From Candidatus Latescibacterota bacterium (GTDB taxonomy: Bacteria; Latescibacterota; UBA2968), in NCBI GenBank assembly GCA_018650745.1, contig JABIFK010000585.1, positions 1-10,787 of the forward strand: DNA of 10,787 nucleotides. Direction: 5' to 3'. Below the pieces are notes generated by a model. That model had not been told where the DNA came from. It saw only the letters and a program-made list of their open reading frames with translations, and searched no databases. Positions 1-6,982 of this stretch are shown here, piece by piece. Made by a program: the position numbers and the translations under genes. Within the stretch, counting starts at the first letter, position 1. Each line of letters starts with the position of its first letter.

Positions 1-2
1 CA

Positions 3-995
3 CAAATGCGCCGTGTATATGAAACCGTACAACAAGTGGCCGACACCGATCTTACGGTACTTGTTCGTGGCGCATCAGGCACGGGCAAAGAACTCGTGGC
101 GCGTGCATTGCACAACAGCAGCATGCGATGCAACAAACCGTTTGTGGCCGTCAACTGTGCCGCATTTTCTGAAAGCCTGCTCGAAACCGAACTTTTTGGA
201 CACGAAAAAGGCGCGTTTACCGGAGCAGACCAGACCAAACCCGGTCGCTTTGAACGCGCCAACGGCGGCACCCTTTTTTTAGACGAAGCAGGTGACATCC
301 CCCTCACCACACAAATCAAACTCCTACGCGTGCTCGAAAGCCGAGAATATGAACGCGTAGGTGGCACTCAAATCCTCCAAACAGACATGCGCATCATCGC
401 CGCCACCAACCGCGATCTCGAAAGCCTCATTGTCGAGGGCACCTTTCGAGAAGACTTCTATTATCGTCTCAACGTTCTCCCCGTTTACCTGCCGCCCTTG
501 CGTGAACGTCTCGAGGATATTCCCTTACTCGCCAATCATTTTCTTCACACCATTGCCGCACGCACACAAGCCATACCCGCCAAAGTTTCGCGCGGTGCAT
601 TAGACCGCTTGCTCGCCCACACTTGGCCTGGCAATGTACGCGAACTCCAACACGTCATCGAACGTGCCGTTGCCATTTACGCTCACGGACGCGCCCTTAC
701 CGCTAATCATATCGAGCAAGCCTTAGGCATTCAAACACCTCGTGCCACATCATCGGCTTTGAGCGTGCGCCAACAAGAACTCATCACCCTCGTTCACCAA
801 TCGGCCAGCACCTGCACAGTCGATGATCTCTTTGCCCAATCCAGCACCTTATCAGAAGGCATGGGCAAATCTAAACGCACCTTACAGAATGACCTGCGCA
901 AATTGGCCGACATGGGGTATCTCACATGGCAAAAGCGCGGCAGTGCAAGAACCTATGACATAACACCCAGAGGGGCAGAAGTTGCCCATAAATAA
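3..995 (+). CDS. Sigma-54-dependent transcriptional activator, AAA+ domain plus C-terminal winged helix (5' partial)
   Basis: This is an enhancer-binding protein that remodels sigma-54 RNA polymerase by ATP hydrolysis. Counting from the first in-window ATG (base 6), Walker A is GASGTGKE (residues 22-29), the sigma-54 contact loop is GAFTGA (69-74), Walker B is GGTLFLDE (87-94), and the family signatures FREDFYYRLNVLPV and WPGNVREL follow. The family consensus before Walker A (S-x-x-M-R-x-V-Y) runs into the window edge and the frame stays open upstream. The Met at base 6 is therefore probably internal, and an N-terminal sensor domain is probably cut off. Walker A carries Ala where GESGTGKE is usual. 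After the AAA+ domain, residues about 252-329 do not look like a Fis helix-turn-helix. They contain SKRTLQNDLRKLADMGYL followed by a basic wing and DITPRG, typical of a winged helix. The gene ends at a strong terminator. Its target is not evident; no convincing GG-N10-GC sigma-54 promoter was found in the window. Confidence 0.93.
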   Translation, partial: QMRRVYETVQQVADTDLTVLVRGASGTGKELVARALHNSSMRCNKPFVAVNCAAFSESLLETELFGHEKGAFTGADQTKPGRFERANGGTLFLDEAGDIPLTTQIKLLRVLESREYERVGGTQILQTDMRIIAATNRDLESLIVEGTFREDFYYRLNVLPVYLPPLRERLEDIPLLANHFLHTIAARTQAIPAKVSRGALDRLLAHTWPGNVRELQHVIERAVAIYAHGRALTANHIEQALGIQTPRATSSALSVRQQELITLVHQSASTCTVDDLFAQSSTLSEGMGKSKRTLQNDLRKLADMGYLTWQKRGSARTYDITPRGAEVAHK

Positions 996-1040
996 AAAAG
1001 CGCAATCGTTCGCTGGTAACAGGCGGACGATTGCGCTTTT
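996..1040. terminator. Bidirectional intrinsic terminator between convergent genes
   Basis: A perfect 14-bp inverted repeat (AAAAGCGCAATCGT at 996-1009, ACGATTGCGCTTTT at 1027-1040) continues inward through a T-G wobble and CGC/GCG, leaving a short loop at 1014-1022. The A-run on one arm and T-run on the other give a U-tract in both directions. It starts directly after the activator stop codon and lies 25 bases beyond the stop of the minus-strand dehydratase, so it can end both transcripts. Confidence 0.93.
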
Positions 1041-1064
1041 GACATTTAAACAAATACTCAGATC

Positions 1065-2036
1065 CTACATCTTCTCCGCAACATCAATCAATGCGCGAAT
1101 ATACCCAATCGCATAGGCCCGCCCCCGATGCCCCCAAGGCGTGTCCCCAATCATGTGCGGCACATGATCGTCTATAATGAAGCCTGTAAAGTTTACCTCT
1201 TTAAGCGCCTGAACCACCTCAAACACATTCAAATTGCCTTCATCAATAAAACACTCATTAAAACACGGCACTTGGCCTTGCACGTCACGCATATGGATGT
1301 AAACGAGCTTCCCGCGTTCACCAAAATGACGAATGGCAGGAATCACACCGTCAGGCCCCATTTCGGACCAGCAGCCCATACAAAAATCCAAACCGTGATT
1401 GGGGCTGTCAAATGTATCCATTGCGCGTTTGAAGCAATCGAAATTCCGAAAAATGCGTGCCACACCGCCCAAGGTTTCCACAGGTGGGTCATCGGGATGC
1501 AATGCCAACGTCACACCAGCTTCTTCGGCAACGGGTAAAATTCGTTCCAAATAATACGTGTAATTGTCCCACATTTCTTCGGCATCATATTCACGCTCCT
1601 GCGTCAATTCATTCAGGTCATGTTCGTCCAAATTAAATCGGGTACCTCTTGCCCCCCCTCGCAAAACAGCAGGATCGGGCGTACGCCACACCTTATTGGG
1701 CATCCAGTGATACCCCAAAATAGGAATACCCGCTTTGCCCATATTGCGAATGGTTGCGCACATATGTTCAATTTGCTCGTCACGTCCCGGCAACCCCAAC
1801 ATTGCCTTTTCGTAATAATGCACCGGTACATTCTCCAGTGCCATCAAACGCAAACCGCGCGCAGTCGATTGATCGACCATTGCTTTTAAGTCTTCATATT
1901 CCCATCGGTGATCACCGGGCAATCGAGGCGTGTTCATCAAAAAATCATCGGCGCCCAATTGTTTGACATACGTGAGCATATCATCCGTCAACTCATTAAA
2001 CTGACCCAAAGCAACCCGCATCTTCAATTCAGCCAT
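1065..2036 (-). CDS. uxuA: Mannonate dehydratase family protein (UxuA-like)
   Basis: UxuA converts D-mannonate to 2-keto-3-deoxy-D-gluconate in cytosolic hexuronate breakdown. The 323-residue TIM-barrel protein carries the family signature HPDDPP (from H180), then DFCMGC (C219), YIHMRD (H248) and IDDHVP (D290). These are the His, Cys, His, Asp that hold Mn2+ in characterised enzymes. The end reads WGHRGRAYAIGYIRALI, like the GYSAIGR-type end of the family. It is shorter than the E. coli enzyme (about 394 residues), because the region between the third strand and HPDDPP is compact, as in other short members. The start is supported by AAGGAGA (complement of 2041-2047) five bases before ATG. It lies 40 bases downstream of the cysteine desulfurase stop on the same strand with no terminator between, and may be the last gene of that transcript. 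No other uronate pathway gene is in the window, so family membership is firm but the exact substrate is not. Confidence 0.85.
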   Translation of the reverse strand: MAELKMRVALGQFNELTDDMLTYVKQLGADDFLMNTPRLPGDHRWEYEDLKAMVDQSTARGLRLMALENVPVHYYEKAMLGLPGRDEQIEHMCATIRNMGKAGIPILGYHWMPNKVWRTPDPAVLRGGARGTRFNLDEHDLNELTQEREYDAEEMWDNYTYYLERILPVAEEAGVTLALHPDDPPVETLGGVARIFRNFDCFKRAMDTFDSPNHGLDFCMGCWSEMGPDGVIPAIRHFGERGKLVYIHMRDVQGQVPCFNECFIDEGNLNVFEVVQALKEVNFTGFIIDDHVPHMIGDTPWGHRGRAYAIGYIRALIDVAEKM

Positions 2037-2076
2037 AGCATCTCCTTAAAAGATTAATCGCAGAGCACTCTACACC

Positions 2077-3228
2077 TTAGACCTCGCGCCCTACCTTTAG
2101 TTTTTCCACAGCCTTCACAATCACATCCCCTGCTCGATCAATTTCCTCGCCCGTCGTAAAACGCCCAACAGAAAGCCTCAGTGTACCCCTTGCCCATTCC
2201 AACGGCACCTTCATCGCCGCCAAAACATGCGACACACGCACCTCACCCGAATGACAAGCCGCGACAGCCGAAGCCGCCACATCATCACTTATTTCTGCCA
2301 ATATATCCTCGGCATCCAGACCCTTAAATGACACGCTCAATGTATTGGGCAACCGGTGTTCTGCATGGCCATTGACGCGAATATCAGACACACCATTTAG
2401 CAATGTATTTTCTAACCGATCCCGTAACCCATTTAAATGCGCAGCGTGTTTTTCCAAATCATCAGCAATAATCTCACACGCGGTTCCCAATCCCACCACT
2501 TCCAACACATTCTCTGTGCCTGCACGCCACCCCATTTCATGACCGGCACCATGTATAAATTTTTCCAAAATAATGTCATTGTGCACAAACAAGACCCCAA
2601 CACCCTTTGGACCGTACAATTTATGCCCAGCAACCGTAAGCAAATCCACACCCAATGCCCGAACATCCACACCCACTTTTCCAATCGACTGCGCCGCATC
2701 GGTATGAAATGCAATCTCATGTCGTTGTGCCAACGCGGCAATCTCTTCAATGGGTTGCAGAGTCCCCACTTCGTTATTTGCATGCATCACGCTGATCAAA
2801 ATTGTTTCGGGCAACAACGCAGCTTCCAATTCGCCCACGTCAATACGTCCCGTTTCATCCACGGGCAAATATGTCACCTCAAATCCTTGTGTCTCCAACC
2901 ACGCACACACTTCCATTACCGCAGGATGTTCAATTTGTGTCGTAACGATGTGGTTGCCCAAATCACTACGCGCAAATGCCAAGCCCTTAATCGCAAAGTT
3001 ATTGGCCTCCGTCCCTCCACTTGTAAAAATGACTTCATTAGGCGAACAATTCAACAGACGGGCAACCTGCTCCCGAGCTGTCTTCACCGCATCCTGAGTA
3101 AATTGCCCATACACATGCCCGCTCGATGGATTCCCAAAGTGGGTTTCCAAAAACGGGCGCATCGCCGAAATCACCGCCGGATCATGCGGCGTCGTTGCAT
3201 TATAATCTAAATAAATTGGATCAGACAT
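2077..3228 (-). CDS. Class V aminotransferase-fold cysteine desulfurase (NifS/IscS-like, possibly selenocysteine lyase-like)
   Basis: This PLP enzyme removes sulfur from cysteine as an enzyme persulfide for Fe-S cluster or thiocofactor assembly. From Met at base 3228 the protein has 383 residues. It opens IYLDYNATTP and GNPSS, then has FTSGGTEANN (68-77), H101 in IEHP, D177 and Q180 in HTDAAQ, the PLP lysine K203 in AGHKLYGPKG, R235-AGTEN, and a cysteine at C325 in AACHSG followed by the short VSHVLAAM loop. The longer reading frame starts further upstream but adds a Trp/Cys/Phe-rich tail overlapping the previous gene. The chosen start aligns with the family and has AAGGTG (complement of 3235-3240) ahead of it. 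The AACHS motif together with ARGTLRLSVGR-x-TT recalls selenocysteine lyases as well as bacterial desulfurases. No iscU, sufU or selenium gene lies nearby, so the sulfur acceptor is unknown. Confidence 0.92.
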   Translation of the reverse strand: MSDPIYLDYNATTPHDPAVISAMRPFLETHFGNPSSGHVYGQFTQDAVKTAREQVARLLNCSPNEVIFTSGGTEANNFAIKGLAFARSDLGNHIVTTQIEHPAVMEVCAWLETQGFEVTYLPVDETGRIDVGELEAALLPETILISVMHANNEVGTLQPIEEIAALAQRHEIAFHTDAAQSIGKVGVDVRALGVDLLTVAGHKLYGPKGVGVLFVHNDIILEKFIHGAGHEMGWRAGTENVLEVVGLGTACEIIADDLEKHAAHLNGLRDRLENTLLNGVSDIRVNGHAEHRLPNTLSVSFKGLDAEDILAEISDDVAASAVAACHSGEVRVSHVLAAMKVPLEWARGTLRLSVGRFTTGEEIDRAGDVIVKAVEKLKVGREV

Positions 3229-3242
3229 CTGCCACACCTTTG

Positions 3243-3794
3243 TTACAAAAATTGAACAACACCAAAAGCAACAAAACCACACCCCAACACCCCAAAAACG
3301 AGCCCCACAAGCCATAATCCCTGTCGCCCAGCAACAATGGCCATCCCACTCATTGCAATGGCCATTGAAAGCAATGTTACGCCTATGGCAAAAATCGTAT
3401 TGATATGACTGGATGACATGGCCAAATCTTCTTCTTTTTGAACATTCTGTGCCAATGCCTTTACTTCTTTTTCATAAGCCCTAATTCTTACAATTTCTGC
3501 CGTATCAGGCATTTTACCCAAAGATTTCAATAATTCGTGTTTTGATCTTAAGACTTCAACATGAAGCTCGTCACTCGCCAACCGTGAAACTTCAAGCACC
3601 TCTTCTGTGCGTTCCATCAACGCATCATTGGCCGTCATGCCTGTCAACAATGCCCCAATCGCCGAAAAAAGTGCCATAATCATGGCACTTAATGCAACCC
3701 ACTTAATCCAGCCAATCTGCTCAGAACCGCCCTGCAAATGATCCACAATTGCTTCACTGACCGACGCTGACGATTTGTTAATCTCTGAAGGCAT
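3243..3794 (-). CDS. DUF4337-like membrane protein with central coiled coil
   Basis: Function is unknown. From the Met at base 3794 the product has 183 residues: a polar N-terminus (1-27), a membrane segment about 30-52 (WIKWVALSAMIMALFSAIGALL), a charged helical stretch 58-125 rich in Glu, Lys and Leu (probably coiled coil), and two closely spaced C-terminal membrane segments, about 132-154 and 158-181. This arrangement, with the H-x-x-x-FAIGV pattern entering the second segment and a GRQGLW turn, resembles DUF4337 proteins. An in-frame extension to base 3941 adds 49 residues without homology signs and no better start signal. The Met at 3806 has no ribosome binding site, whereas the one at 3794 has a weak GAGAG upstream. 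The stop lies only 14 bases before the desulfurase start, so co-transcription and perhaps translational coupling are likely. Family assignment is from topology and is tentative. Confidence 0.7.
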   Translation of the reverse strand: MPSEINKSSASVSEAIVDHLQGGSEQIGWIKWVALSAMIMALFSAIGALLTGMTANDALMERTEEVLEVSRLASDELHVEVLRSKHELLKSLGKMPDTAEIVRIRAYEKEVKALAQNVQKEEDLAMSSSHINTIFAIGVTLLSMAIAMSGMAIVAGRQGLWLVGLVFGVLGCGFVAFGVVQFL

Positions 3795-4045
3795 GTATTC
3801 TCTCATAAAATTGATGCTGTTATTAAAACCCACCTGTTTGCGGTATATCGAAATACAAAGTAAACCACAGAAAGTCAAGGATATAAAACGCTTTACAAAC
3901 CTAATAGTGATATGACTGAGACCGCAGAATCTACGCGCCAATAGACAGTCTTATTACCCAAAAATAAAAAACATGTTGACATCTTATTGGATTTGCATTT
4001 TCAGCCAGCTTAATTATCAGCGCCATCAAAATGAGTCCCCAACAT
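3795..4045. other. Intergenic region without recognised gene
   Basis: About 250 bases of AT-rich sequence lie between the DUF4337-like start and the terminator of the YchF-like gene. The promoter of the DUF4337/desulfurase/dehydratase run should be here on the minus strand. The best -35 candidate is TTGACT (complement of 3873-3878), but the -10 at 17 bp spacing is only TATTTC, so no promoter is called. No RNA gene, repeat or conserved small reading frame was seen. The region 4082-4175, between the terminator and the YchF-like stop, likewise holds only 3' untranslated sequence with a weak CCCCT/AGGGG inverted repeat (4151-4155 with 4165-4169). Confidence 0.5.
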
Positions 4046-4081
4046 AAAAATACGCTCGGAAGGTATAACCTTCCGAGCGTA
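4046..4081 (-). terminator. Intrinsic terminator of the YchF-like gene
   Basis: A perfect 14-bp stem (4051-4064 pairing with 4068-4081) with a three-base loop. On the minus strand the stem is followed directly by five T residues (complement of AAAAA at 4046-4050), so the hairpin terminates transcription arriving from the YchF-like gene, whose stop codon lies about 95 bases upstream. The plus-strand side (TAAAACTG) lacks a T-run, so termination is mainly one-directional. Confidence 0.88.
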
Positions 4082-4175
4082 TAAAACTGCAATACATCAC
4101 CTATATTCTGCTTCTAATTCTTGCCTGTGATTCTGCCTTCGCCTTTCATCCCCCTTAGGGACCGAGGGGTGCCTC

Positions 4176-5225
4176 TTATACCTTAAACAGAAAGTGAATG
4201 ATATCTCCATCGTCAATCACGGCATCACGGCCCTTTTGCACAAACTTGCCTGCCGCCTTCACTTTTTGCTCGCTGCCCAATTCCATGAGATCATCATATT
4301 GCATCACTTCTGCGCGAATAAATCCACGCTCGATATCGCCGTGAATCACCCCGCCAGCAACGGGTGCCAACGCACCCTGGCGAATGGTCCAAGCCCGTAC
4401 CTCATCTTCACCGACCGTAAAATACGACATCAATCCCAATGTTTCATAACACAACAAAGTCAAACGATCCAGCGCAGGCTGTTCAATACCCAATTCTTCC
4501 AAAAAGGAAATCCGCTCTTCATCGTCTAACTGCGAAACTTCATCTTCAATTTGAGCCGAAATCGCAATCCACTTAAACCCTTGGTCGACAAAGTCTTTAC
4601 TAACTTCTTGAACCAAACTATCGTCACCTAATTGATCCTCGCCCACATTGAGTACAACCATCAGGGCTTTCATTGTCAAAAACGGATAGCTTGTAATCAG
4701 CTTTTGATCTTCATCCGAAAAGTCGAACTGACTCAAGGGCCGTCCGTCTTCCAAATGCGTTTGCATCCGAGTCATTAACTCGGTTTCTTTGGCCGCACGC
4801 TGAACGTCGTTGGGGCGTTTCTCTTTGGCCAAGCGTTCCAACCGTTTTTCTACAAAAATCTGATCGCTCAAAATCAACTCATCCCAAAGGGCCTGCACAT
4901 CACGACGCGCATTCACATCCCCCTCAACATGAAAGACCGTATCATCTTCAAAAACACGCGCCAAGTAACAAATCACATCCACCTGCTCCAACCCTTTCAA
5001 CGTCTCAGCGTTGCGGCTGGCATCGGTATCCATATCGGGCAACAACATAAATTCCATTTGCGCGGGTGTTTCTTTCTTTGGTTGAAACATTTCAACCAAT
5101 TTCTCAAAACGCGCATCTCGCACTTTTGCCAAACCAATATTTACCTTGTCCCCATCTTGTCCTGTCAAAAGGCTAAACAATGTTCGTTTGCCCACCTGAG
5201 GCAACCCTACAAGACCTAATTTCAT
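4176..5225 (-). CDS. Divergent YchF/Obg-family P-loop protein with TGS domain
   Basis: YchF proteins are ribosome-associated, TRAFAC-class nucleotide hydrolases with a C-terminal TGS domain. This 349-residue member is close to the usual 363. The C-terminus is classic: SYFTVGEDEVRAWTIRQGALAPVAGGVIHGDIERGFIRAEV (about 267-307) and DGDIIHF (339-345). The N-terminal half is degenerate. The P-loop is GLPQVGKRT (7-15), with Arg14 in place of the Ser/Thr that binds Mg2+, and the expected switch II DxAG(L) motif is replaced by LLPDMDTD (61-68) with no glycine. An NVGE motif (193-196) matches the YchF base-recognition NxxE, and SA at 223-224 resembles G5. A helical stretch about 125-160 fits the family's coiled coil. 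GAAGGAGT lies 12 bases before ATG. The gene is monocistronic between a shared divergent promoter and a strong terminator. It may bind nucleotide without normal hydrolysis; this is inferred from the motifs. Confidence 0.88.
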   Translation of the reverse strand: MKLGLVGLPQVGKRTLFSLLTGQDGDKVNIGLAKVRDARFEKLVEMFQPKKETPAQMEFMLLPDMDTDASRNAETLKGLEQVDVICYLARVFEDDTVFHVEGDVNARRDVQALWDELILSDQIFVEKRLERLAKEKRPNDVQRAAKETELMTRMQTHLEDGRPLSQFDFSDEDQKLITSYPFLTMKALMVVLNVGEDQLGDDSLVQEVSKDFVDQGFKWIAISAQIEDEVSQLDDEERISFLEELGIEQPALDRLTLLCYETLGLMSYFTVGEDEVRAWTIRQGALAPVAGGVIHGDIERGFIRAEVMQYDDLMELGSEQKVKAAGKFVQKGRDAVIDDGDIIHFLFKV

Positions 5226-5261
5226 AGCGCAAAAACTCCTTCAAATATCCTACAACAACAG

Positions 5262-5290
5262 TTGACGATCTCACACAAGCACTGTAATAT
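5262..5290 (+). promoter_or_regulatory. Sigma-70-type promoter of the aldo/keto reductase gene
   Basis: TTGACG (5262-5267), 17 bases, then TAATAT (5285-5290). This predicts a start of transcription near 5297 and a leader of about 47 bases carrying AAAGGAG (5332-5338), five bases before the reductase ATG. Spacing is optimal and both boxes are near consensus. The -10 box overlaps that of the opposite-strand promoter. Confidence 0.72.
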
Positions 5291-5314
5291 ACATAAGACG
5301 TAGAAAATACCCAA
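5286..5314 (-). promoter_or_regulatory. Candidate promoter of the YchF-like gene, overlapping the reductase promoter
   Basis: On the minus strand, TTGGGT (complement of 5309-5314), 17 bases, then TATATT (complement of 5286-5291). The -10 is close to consensus and the -35 matches only in TTG. Its -10 shares five bases with the plus-strand -10, so the two promoters are back to back on the same bases and polymerase could occupy only one at a time. Confidence 0.5.
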
Positions 5315-5343
5315 CAACCAGCATAAAAATCAAAGGAGCCAAT

Positions 5344-6114
5344 ATGGATACCGTTCAACTTGGCACCACGGGCATACACGTTTCTCGTTTGTGCTTTGGC
5401 ACAGGTACACACGGCTGGAATGGCCGATCAGACCAAACCGACGTGGGTTTGCAAGAATTTGCAGACCTGCTCATTTATGGCTTTGAACAAGGCATTACGT
5501 TTTGGGACAGTGCCGATCAATATGGCAGCCACCCACACATTGCCCAAGCCCTGCAAACCATAGACCGCAGCCAAGTCGTCATCACCAGCAAAACATGCGC
5601 GAGTACTGCCAAAGAAGCCGAGCAAGATATTGATCGGTATTTACGTGAAATGAAGACCGACTATATCGACATCGTGCTCATGCATTGCCTCACCAGCAGC
5701 GATTGGCCAACAGCCCAAGCTGGGGTGATGGAGGTTCTTGAAAAGAAAAAAGAACAAGGCATCATCCGCGCTCATGGGGTATCTTGTCACGACTTTGGTG
5801 CTTTTCAACAAGCCGCCATCACCAATTGGGTAGACGTGGTGCTTGCCCGAATCAATTATGCCGGCAAAAATATGGATGGCCCGCCCGAAAAAATCATTCC
5901 CATTATCGAACAGATGGACGCCAACGACATTGGCGTTTATGGCATGAAAGTTGTTGCATGTGGCAATTTGGGCCACGATGCCCAAAATGCCATCCACTTT
6001 GTGCTCGACTTGCCAGCCATAGATGCCATCACCATTGGCATGAAAAACCAACAAGAAATAGACGACAACATCGGTTATATTGAGGCACACGATACGGCAT
6101 TGCAACCTGTCTAA
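5344..6114 (+). CDS. Aldo/keto reductase family oxidoreductase
   Basis: Members reduce aldehydes or ketones (or the reverse) with NADPH in a cytosolic TIM barrel. The 256-residue protein shows the full catalytic tetrad: D55 and Y60 in WDSADQYG, K83 in VITSKT and H114 in LMHC. The N-terminus LGTTGIHVSRLCFGTG is the usual first strand, DYIDIVLMH is the family's strand four, and ITIGMKNQQEIDDNI near the end matches the nucleotide-binding C-terminus. It is shorter than the common 280-330 residues, chiefly in the C-terminal part, where long substrate-binding loops are usually found, so the active site may be open. AAAGGAG precedes the ATG by five bases. It is probably monocistronic, with its own promoter upstream and a terminator downstream. 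Substrate cannot be predicted. Confidence 0.92.
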   Translation: MDTVQLGTTGIHVSRLCFGTGTHGWNGRSDQTDVGLQEFADLLIYGFEQGITFWDSADQYGSHPHIAQALQTIDRSQVVITSKTCASTAKEAEQDIDRYLREMKTDYIDIVLMHCLTSSDWPTAQAGVMEVLEKKKEQGIIRAHGVSCHDFGAFQQAAITNWVDVVLARINYAGKNMDGPPEKIIPIIEQMDANDIGVYGMKVVACGNLGHDAQNAIHFVLDLPAIDAITIGMKNQQEIDDNIGYIEAHDTALQPV

Positions 6115-6128
6115 CATCCCAAAATCAA

Positions 6129-6165
6129 AAAAGCCCCCGAGCACATAACAGCTCAGGGGGCTTTT
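6129..6165. terminator. Bidirectional intrinsic terminator between convergent genes
   Basis: AAAAGCCCCC-GAGC (6129-6142) pairs with GCTC-A-GGGGGCTTTT (6151-6165) with a single bulged A at 6155 and an eight-base loop. The A-run before and T-run after make it functional in both directions, ending the aldo/keto reductase transcript (stop at 6114) and the opposing DUF151 transcript (stop at 6191). Confidence 0.92.
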
Positions 6166-6190
6166 CTATTTTTATAGACCAAGAAAATGC

Positions 6191-6871
6191 TTACAAAGAC
6201 GGCTTCGTTACTTCAATTCGCTCAATTTCATCACGAATCATACCCGCATCTTCATACCGTTCTTCTTTCACAGCCTTATCCATCTGCTCCTTCAATACCG
6301 TGAGCAATTCACCTGGGTCAATATCATCCCCCAGTAAAGGCAACGCGCTTTGGGCATCTACAATCAATTCATCCACGGCTTGCACAACGTTTTCGGGTTC
6401 TTCTATCTCCACTTCTGCCGCAATATCTTCAACTGAAGGGTTAAGCGGTTCAAGTTCAAAACCATCTTGTCTTACTTTGGCTTTATACCCCACCTGCTGA
6501 ATAATCTTACCATCCATAAAAATTGGAGCGCCAAATTTAAGTGCCAACGCAATACAATCACTGGGGCGGGCATCAAATCTCACCTTTTCACCCCCACTTG
6601 ACAGCACCAACTCGGCAAAAAATATACTGTCTCTAAAATCAACAATCTGTATCTCTTCAACTTCGGCATCAAAATGTTTGAGCAATGTGCGCAACAAATC
6701 ATGTGTTAATGGGCGCGGCAAATGCTCTCCGGTCACCTCTGCCCAAATCGAAAGCCATTCTGTGTGTCCAATTTCAATGGGCACCACCACACTGCCCTCT
6801 AAACTTCTCAACCACACCATTTCCGTTCCAGAATTGGGTTCGCTCAAATTATCCACACGCATTTCGATCAT
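6191..6871 (-). CDS. Bifunctional nuclease (BFN/DUF151) domain protein with C-terminal UVR motif
   Basis: DUF151/BFN proteins have been reported to have nuclease activity on DNA and RNA; their cellular role is poorly known. From Met at base 6871 the protein has 226 residues. The BFN domain (about 1-125) contains VVPIEIGHTEWLSI (29-42), the RPLTHDLL helix (53-60) and the signature FDARPSDCIALAL (99-111), then GAPIFM. An acidic linker (about 145-172) leads to a UvrB/UvrC-type motif about 190-220 (LKEQMDKAVKEERYEDAGMIRDEIERIE). In UvrB and UvrC this motif mediates protein contact. An upstream ATG at 6982 would add 37 residues with no family match and lies inside the predicted -35 box. The chosen ATG has AGGAGG (complement of 6882-6887) upstream. 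The gene stands alone between its promoter and a convergent terminator. Confidence 0.9.
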   Translation of the reverse strand: MIEMRVDNLSEPNSGTEMVWLRSLEGSVVVPIEIGHTEWLSIWAEVTGEHLPRPLTHDLLRTLLKHFDAEVEEIQIVDFRDSIFFAELVLSSGGEKVRFDARPSDCIALALKFGAPIFMDGKIIQQVGYKAKVRQDGFELEPLNPSVEDIAAEVEIEEPENVVQAVDELIVDAQSALPLLGDDIDPGELLTVLKEQMDKAVKEERYEDAGMIRDEIERIEVTKPSL

Positions 6872-6921
6872 TTTACCCCATCCTCCTGATTTTTTGGGCG
6901 CAAACCAGATATGTTGCGCAG

Positions 6922-6951
6922 GCCACAGATCTCGGGGGAGACCGTTGTGGC
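6922..6951 (-). promoter_or_regulatory. Leader hairpin of the BFN/UVR gene
   Basis: GCCACA (6922-6927) pairs with TGTGGC (6946-6951), and inside it TCTC (6930-6933) pairs with GAGA (6938-6941) around a GGGG loop, separated by an asymmetric internal loop. It sits at the predicted 5' end of the minus-strand transcript, about 50 bases before the start codon. It could stabilise the mRNA or act as an operator. No known riboswitch fold is recognised. Confidence 0.35.
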
Positions 6952-6953
6952 AT

Positions 6954-6982
6954 AATATATGACATTTTTTAAACATCGGCAA
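6954..6982 (-). promoter_or_regulatory. Sigma-70-type promoter of the BFN/UVR gene
   Basis: On the minus strand, TTGCCG (complement of 6977-6982), 17 bases including an A-run, then TATATT (complement of 6954-6959). The predicted transcript starts near 6947, giving a leader of about 75 bases. The position excludes the upstream in-frame ATG from the transcript and supports the start at 6871. Confidence 0.6.

Noticed and set aside
2437..3210. 257-codon plus-strand reading frame inside the desulfurase gene
   Set aside because: It is antisense to a clearly conserved gene, its product is low in recognisable motifs and rich in His/Cys/Asn from reverse codons, and no start signal is present.
3229..3315. 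Longer start for the cysteine desulfurase
   Set aside because: The 29 extra residues are Trp/Cys/Phe-rich, overlap the upstream gene and precede the conserved IYLDYNATTP start; the Met at 3228 has a ribosome binding site.
3795..3941. Longer start for the DUF4337-like protein
   Set aside because: The 49 extra residues look like translated intergenic DNA, and the later Met at 3794 has the better upstream signal.
3976..3981. TTGACA on the plus strand in the intergenic region
   Set aside because: No -10 at proper spacing and no plus-strand gene downstream for over 1.3 kb.
6872..6982. Longer start for the BFN/UVR protein
   Set aside because: The extension has no family match, crosses an AGGAGG ribosome binding site, and its ATG lies within the predicted -35 box.
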